Assembly: GCF_003054225.1 (NCBI RefSeq)
Contig: NZ_QBKQ01000002.1
Coordinates: 1 to 64,000 of the forward strand
Length of the DNA: 64,000 nucleotides
Reading direction: 5' to 3'
DNA from: Christiangramia gaetbulicola
GTDB taxonomy: Bacteria; Bacteroidota; Bacteroidia; Flavobacteriales; Flavobacteriaceae
Shown: positions 61,501 through 64,000 of the stretch, in pieces
Layout: every line of letters begins with the position of its first letter
Position numbering within the stretch: position 1 is the first letter of the stretch
Program-made: the position numbers and the translations under genes
Notes under the pieces: model-generated
Seen by the model: the letters and a program-made list of their open reading frames with translations, nothing else
Database searches by the model: none
Told to the model about the DNA's origin: nothing

Positions 61501-64000
61501 ACGCTAGTTTCAGCGAAACAGCCATTATCACTATCAGTAACAGTAACCGAATAATTTCCTGGTTCAGTTACTTTAATAGTAGCGGTAGTTGCTCCGTTAT
61601 TCCATAAATAAGAAGCATTAGCCTGAACTGTAGAAGTTGAAGCATCTAAAGTAATTTCGGTAGTAGCACAGGTTAGTTCTTTGTTTCCGGTGATTGCAGC
61701 AATTACAGGAGTTATATCCTGAGTAACATTTACGCTAGTTTCAGCAGAACATCCATTGTCACTGTCGGTAACAGTAACCGAATAATTTCCGGGCTCAGTT
61801 ACTTTGATAGTAGAAGTAGTCGCTCCGTTGCTCCATAAATAAGTAGCAGTTCCCTGCACGCTAGAACCAGAAGCATCTAAAGTGATCTCTGTAGTAGCAC
61901 AGGTTAATTCTTCATTTCCGTTGATATCTGCAGACACTGCATTGATATCCTGAGTCACTTCAACAGAAGCAGTATCAGAACATCCATTGTCACCGTCGGT
62001 AACGGTAACTGAATAATTCCCTGGCGCAGTAACTTCAATAGAAGAAGTAGTTGCACCGGTATTCCATAAATAAGAAGCGTTAGCCTGAACATTAGATGAG
62101 CTTGCATCCAGTTTGACACTAGTATTGGCACAAGTCAGTTCTTCATTTCCACTAATAACTGCTGTTACTTCAGTGATATCCTGAGTTACCTGAACAGAAT
62201 CAGTATCTGAACATCCATTGTCACTGTCGGTAACAGTAACTGAATAATTTCCAGGTGCAGTTACTTCAATAGAAGAAGTAGTTGCCCCGTTATTCCATAA
62301 GTAAGAGGCATTGGCCTGTACGTTAGATGAGCTAGCATCCAGTGTGATACTAGTGTTGGAACAAGTAAGTTCTTCGTTTCCAGTGATATTTGCTGTTACT
62401 GGAGTAATGTCCTGAGTTACCTGAACTGAAGTAGTATCTGAACATCCATTATCACCATCGGTTACAGTTACATAGTAAGTCCCAGGAGTGCTAACTTTAA
62501 GAGTTGCTGAAGTTCCTAACTGGTTACCAGCAGCGCTACCACTATTCCATGAATAAGACGCCGATCCCTGGAAAGTTGATCCGGAAGCATCTAAAGTAAT
62601 TTCTGTATTCGCGCAAGTAAGTTCTTCGTTTCCGGTAATATCAGCAACCACTGCAGTAATGTCTTGAGTTACTTCCACAAAAGTAGAAGCGGAACATCCA
62701 TTATCATTGTCTGTTACGGTTACATAATAAGTTCCCGGTGCACTAACCTTTAAGGTAGAAGAAGTTCCTACCTGAGCTCCATTAGCGCTAGCAGTATTCC
62801 ATGAATAGGAGGCTGGTCCCTGGAAAGTTGACCCGGAAGCATCTAAAGTGATTTCTGTATTCGTACAAGTAAGTTCTTCGTTTCCGGTAATATCAGCAAC
62901 CACTGCAGTGATGTCCTGAGTCACTTCCACAAAGGTAGAAGCAGAACATCCATTATCACTATCTGTTACGGTTACATAATACGTTCCCGGTGCGCTAACA
63001 TTTAAAGTAGCAGATGTTCCAACCTGGGCACCATCTGCGGTATTAGTATTCCATGAATATGAAGCTGTTCCCTGAACCGTTGATCCAGAAGCGTCTAAAG
63101 TAGTTTCAGTATTAGTACAGGTCAATTCCTCATTTCCGGTAATTGTAGCGGTTGGAGCATTTTTATCTTGAGAAACAATGATAGTATCAGAACTTGAACA
63201 ACCGTTATTAGAATCGGTTACAGTTAAGGTATATGATCCGGCAACCGTTACAATTGCATCTTCAGTAGATGCTGTATAGCTATCTGGCCCGCTCCATGAG
63301 TATGTAAGATTTGCGTTAGGATTATTAGAAGATCCAGATCCATCAAGGGTAATAGATGGATTCAAACATGTGATTTCTCTATTTCCACCTGCATTAGCTA
63401 TCGGTTTCAGGTCCTGACTAACTGTAAAAGTTTTTGATTTTGTACATCCATACGTATCCTCGATAGTAACAGTATAAGAACCTGCCTCCAGATTTGTAAG
63501 ATCTTCAGTTGAAGAAGTAAATCCATTAGGTCCGGTCCAGTTTACTACGAAAGGTTGAGTGCCACCTGAGATGGCAATATCGATACTTCCTAAAGCTGAA
63601 GCATCGCAATTAATGTTTGTAACATCTCCTATAACATTTAATTCAGATGGGTTTTCTATCAGAACATCAAATGAACTAATGGTTCCTTGAGTATCTGTAA
63701 CTGTTAAAGTGGTGGTGAAATTCGAAGTGGTAGTGGTTGTAAAAGTTGGATTAGCTTGATTACTATCTGAGCTACCATTAGTAGTAAAGTCCCATGAAAA
63801 TGTATATGGTGCTTTCCCTCCGTTAGTAGTAGAAGAATAGTTAACTGTAGTTGTTCCATTTTCTCTACAAACACTATAATCGAATTGTACCGCTAGTGGA
63901 GCAGCAATAAAAGTATCAGTTCCAAACTCGCACTGGGACTTTCCATAAGAGCTACACTCGTAATTAGTTGCTGAAATTTTATTATCGAAAGTTGGATTCC
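55593..64000 (-). CDS. Giant repeat adhesin, T9SS type B-sorted (partial: N-terminus beyond right edge)
   Basis: The frame is open from the right edge of the window to a stop at 55593, giving at least 2,801 residues; the first ATG-like codons seen inside are not the true start. From the N-terminal side it has a PKD-like domain (about 63690-63890), an SprB-type repeat, about 21 Ig-like units of ~79 residues (58.4-63.4 kb; ITGNEELTC...TLDASGST...YSVTVTDSDNGCS), eight HYR units of ~84 residues (56.4-58.4 kb), a spacer with AP-rich hinge, and a C-terminal gliding/T9SS type B domain (ISKAVTPNGDNRNDFFEV, LRIFNRWGAEVY, LPSGTYYYILEI). It is surely displayed on the cell surface. The PorP/SprF and OmpA genes follow at 12 and 17 bases. 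Function in adhesion or gliding is inferred from architecture. Confidence 0.93.
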   Translation of the reverse strand, partial: NPTFDNKISATNYECSSYGKSQCEFGTDTFIAAPLAVQFDYSVCRENGTTTVNYSSTTNGGKAPYTFSWDFTTNGSSDSNQANPTFTTTTTSNFTTTLTVTDTQGTISSFDVLIENPSELNVIGDVTNINCDASALGSIDIAISGGTQPFVVNWTGPNGFTSSTEDLTNLEAGSYTVTIEDTYGCTKSKTFTVSQDLKPIANAGGNREITCLNPSITLDGSGSSNNPNANLTYSWSGPDSYTASTEDAIVTVAGSYTLTVTDSNNGCSSSDTIIVSQDKNAPTATITGNEELTCTNTETTLDASGSTVQGTASYSWNTNTADGAQVGTSATLNVSAPGTYYVTVTDSDNGCSASTFVEVTQDITAVVADITGNEELTCTNTEITLDASGSTFQGPASYSWNTASANGAQVGTSSTLKVSAPGTYYVTVTDNDNGCSASTFVEVTQDITAVVADITGNEELTCANTEITLDASGSTFQGSASYSWNSGSAAGNQLGTSATLKVSTPGTYYVTVTDGDNGCSDTTSVQVTQDITPVTANITGNEELTCSNTSITLDASSSNVQANASYLWNNGATTSSIEVTAPGNYSVTVTDSDNGCSDTDSVQVTQDITEVTAVISGNEELTCANTSVKLDASSSNVQANASYLWNTGATTSSIEVTAPGNYSVTVTDGDNGCSDTASVEVTQDINAVSADINGNEELTCATTEITLDASGSSVQGTATYLWSNGATTSTIKVTEPGNYSVTVTDSDNGCSAETSVNVTQDITPVIAAITGNKELTCATTEITLDASTSTVQANASYLWNNGATTATIKVTEPGNYSVTVTDSDNGCFAETSVNVTQDITPVIADITGNEELTCATTEITLDASASTVQANASYLWNNGATTATITVTEPGNYSVTVTDSDNGCSDTASVEVTQDINAVSASITGNEELTCANTSITLDASSSNVQANASYLWNTGATTSSIEVTAPGNYSVTVTDGDNGCSDTASVEVTQDINAVSANISGNEELTCATTEVTLDASGSTVQGTASYAWNTGATTATITVTEPGDYSVTVTDSDNGCSAETSVNVTQDITPVVADITGNEELTCATSEITLDASGSTVQATASYEWNTGATTATITVTEPGDYTVTVTDSDNGCSAETTVTVTQDITPVVADITGNEELTCSTTEITLDASASTVQATASYSWTKDGDATVIGTNETLTVSETGMYYVTVTDSDNGCSDTASVEVTQDANLPVATITGNEELTCTTTEITLDASASTVQQTATYSWSRDTADGTVIGSEATLLVSEPGTYFVTVTDVENGCSTTDSVNVTQDITPVTTDITGNEELTCATTEVTLDASGSTVQGTASYEWNTGATTATIKVTEPGDYSVTVTDSDNGCSAETTVTVTQDITPVVADITGNEELTCATSEITLDASGSTVQATASYEWNTGATTATITVTEPGDYTVTVTDSDNGCSAEITVTVTQDITPVVADIIGNEELTCSTTEITLDASASTVQATASYAWIKDGDATVIGTNETLTVTETGMYYVTVTDSDNGCSDTASVEVTQDANLPVATITGNEELTCTTTEITLDASGSTVQQTATYSWSRDTADGSVIGSEATLLVSEPGTYFVTVTDAENGCSTTDSVNVTQDITPVTADITGNEELTCATTEVTLDASGSTVQGTASYEWNTGATTATITVTETGDYSVTVTDSDNGCSAEATVTVTQDITPVVADITGNETLNCTTTSITLDASGSTVQADASYLWSTGATTSSIEVTEPGDYSVTVTDSDNGCFAEATVSVEQNTITSEAIITGNEDLDCNNTSVTLDASTSTIQGTATYLWSTGATSASIEVTEAGDYSVTVTDSANGCSDETSVTINFIEDTEPPVITECAAVINTIADEGVCTASEVELGTLTATDNCPAELNITNDAPEVFPLGETTVTWTVTDAAGNSTTCEQIVNVIDTQAPVITACASNMMTVEADNGVCEASQVNLGMPTVSDNCTATADLTITNDAPEVFPLGETTVTWTITDAAGNSTTCEQIVNVIDTQEPVITVCASDMMTVEADNGVCEASQVDLGMPTVSDNCTATADLTITNDAPTVFALGETTVTWTITDAAGNSTTCEQIVNVIDTQAPIITACASDMMTVEADNGVCEASQVDLGMPTVSDNCTATADLTITNDAPTVFALGETTVTWTITDAAGNSTTCEQIVNVIDTQAPVITACAADIMTVEADNGVCEASQVDLGMPTVSDNCTATEDLTITNDAPSVFTLGETTVTWTITDAAGNSTTCEQIVNVIDTQAPVITACASDMMTVEADNGVCEASQVDLGMPVVSDNCTATADLTITNDAPTVFALGETTVTWTITDAAGNSTTCEQIVNVIDTQAPVFETVADINQNNDTGICGAVVNYDIPVATDNCGIESTTLTSGIASGEEFPIGTTTITYTATDGSGNTSTVSFDVTITDNEAPTIECPESFTVNVEFGTTSTIVTYNEVIASDNCGETTVTMTSGIASGGEFPVGDTVIEYTVVDANGNEATCEFTITVEEDPAPAPPAAPEPRIVAPTCENPFGSITITTENGVSFTIDGENFQDSGVFENIEPGTYQISVKDEFGQESEVITVVIEEPVAEEIEVTQAPDLYNDGNTPAFDLFDLLVGDVDESGTWIDNDNTGALDNGFIDPSIMEAGTYIFTYELDGFCPSSTQVSVTILEAIVLDCSVEDIKDGISKAVTPNGDNRNDFFEVNLDTECGFTYDLRIFNRWGAEVYTAQNYQNDWDGYSKSSFTSSNQLPSGTYYYILEIRNSEFQPIQGYIYLGTK
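56412..58410 (-). repeat. HYR-domain repeat array (8 units, central five nearly identical)
   Basis: Eight HYR units of about 252 bases lie end to end inside the adhesin gene. Units 2 to 6 share almost the same 84 residues (IDTQAPVITACASDMMTVEAD..., NDAPTVFALGETTVTW), differing at only a few positions. Units 1, 7 and 8 at the array edges are much more diverged. Confidence 0.9.
58410..63143 (-). repeat. Ig-like repeat array (20 units of ~237 bases)
   Basis: Twenty units carry a GNEELTC-like start (landmarks near 63126, 62880, 62625, 62372, 62140, 61908, 61678, 61445, 61212, 60985, 60760, 60520, 60275, 60025, 59800, 59560, 59310, 59055, 58825 and 58595). Two length classes exist: ~77 residues with a short xWNTGATT turn and ~83 residues with an inserted DGDATVIG or TADGxVIG hairpin. 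Confidence 0.9.
59055..60985 (-). repeat. Four-unit higher-order repeat in the adhesin gene
   Basis: Units 11-14 and 15-18 form two copies of a ~960-base block, and unit 19 begins a third. Each block has the same unit order, including both long units (KDGDATVIG, then RDTADGxVIG). DNA identity between the blocks looks above 90 percent by eye (compare 59041-59280 with 60001-60240). Confidence 0.85.

Noticed and set aside
58410-63143. Regular ~237-base repeats considered as CRISPR or satellite DNA
   Set aside because: They are in frame, encode Ig-like domains with conserved Cys and Trp, and have no short repeat-spacer pattern.
63363-63365. Apparent start of the adhesin at an internal TTG (63365)
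   Set aside because: The frame stays open without a stop to the window edge and the upstream translation continues the same repeat logic (IANAGGNREITC before it), so the real N-terminus is further right.

Overview
This window is chromosomal DNA from a member of the Bacteroidota, class Flavobacteriia, most likely a marine Flavobacteriaceae close to Gramella/Christiangramia. The genus is inference from overall protein flavour. The phylum rests on direct signs: type IX secretion (T9SS) sorting domains, a PorP/SprF plus OmpA pair, TAnnTTTG promoter boxes instead of TATAAT, no Shine-Dalgarno sequences, many short MKK...Q signal peptides and Cys lipoboxes, and DUF6048/DUF6452/DUF4268 family proteins. 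The window opens inside the last gene of an rRNA operon (3' part of 5S rRNA). No insertion sequence, prophage, CRISPR array or tRNA gene was seen.

Layout. 1-5.7 kb: 5S rRNA end, a GNAT acetyltransferase, a DUF779-aldehyde dehydrogenase operon with a divergent AraC regulator, a lipocalin-like lipoprotein, DUF4268 and a ZIP metal transporter. 5.8-11.1 kb: two RNA methyltransferases (THUMP type and RlmD), a DUF6452/DUF6048 pair, and ornithine aminotransferase. 11.1-16.6 kb: a T9SS cargo protein with two small membrane proteins, an Smr-domain protein, a calcium-repeat lipoprotein and a cysteine desulfurase. 16.7-23.1 kb: M23 peptidase, a ZapB-like coil and ZapA, a 6S RNA, RNase Y, an aldo/keto reductase and XerD. 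23.2-31 kb: outer-membrane barrels, AroQ, a Dph6-like ATPase, a Spy-like secreted protein behind a strong inverted repeat, dihydrolipoyl dehydrogenase, a collagen-like lipoprotein, two tandem MsrB genes and a hydrolase. 31-42 kb: M48 protease, MFS transporter, an ECF-sigma operon with two beta-helix-like surface proteins, Lon, Cmk and ribosomal protein S1 with a structured leader. 42-50.8 kb: hydrolases, a six-hairpin glycosidase, PyrR-PyrB, RNase Z and a CAP-domain lipoprotein. 50.9-64 kb: S41 protease, then a three-gene surface operon on the minus strand: a giant repeat adhesin (more than 2,800 residues, cut by the right edge), PorP/SprF and an OmpA/TPR/propeller protein.

How it fits together. 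Most of the window is conserved housekeeping: RNA modification and decay, division, pyrimidine synthesis, proteolysis and redox repair. The accessory signal is at the envelope. The adhesin has about 20 Ig-like units and 8 HYR units, ends in a type B T9SS sorting domain and sits next to its likely SprF-type partner. It carries a four-unit higher-order repeat that points to recent internal duplication. Other points worth a second look are the 6S RNA between zapA and rny, the rpsA leader hairpin, the inverted repeat touching the start at 26505, a twin hairpin flanking the S41 protease gene, and two promoters that should give almost leaderless mRNAs.
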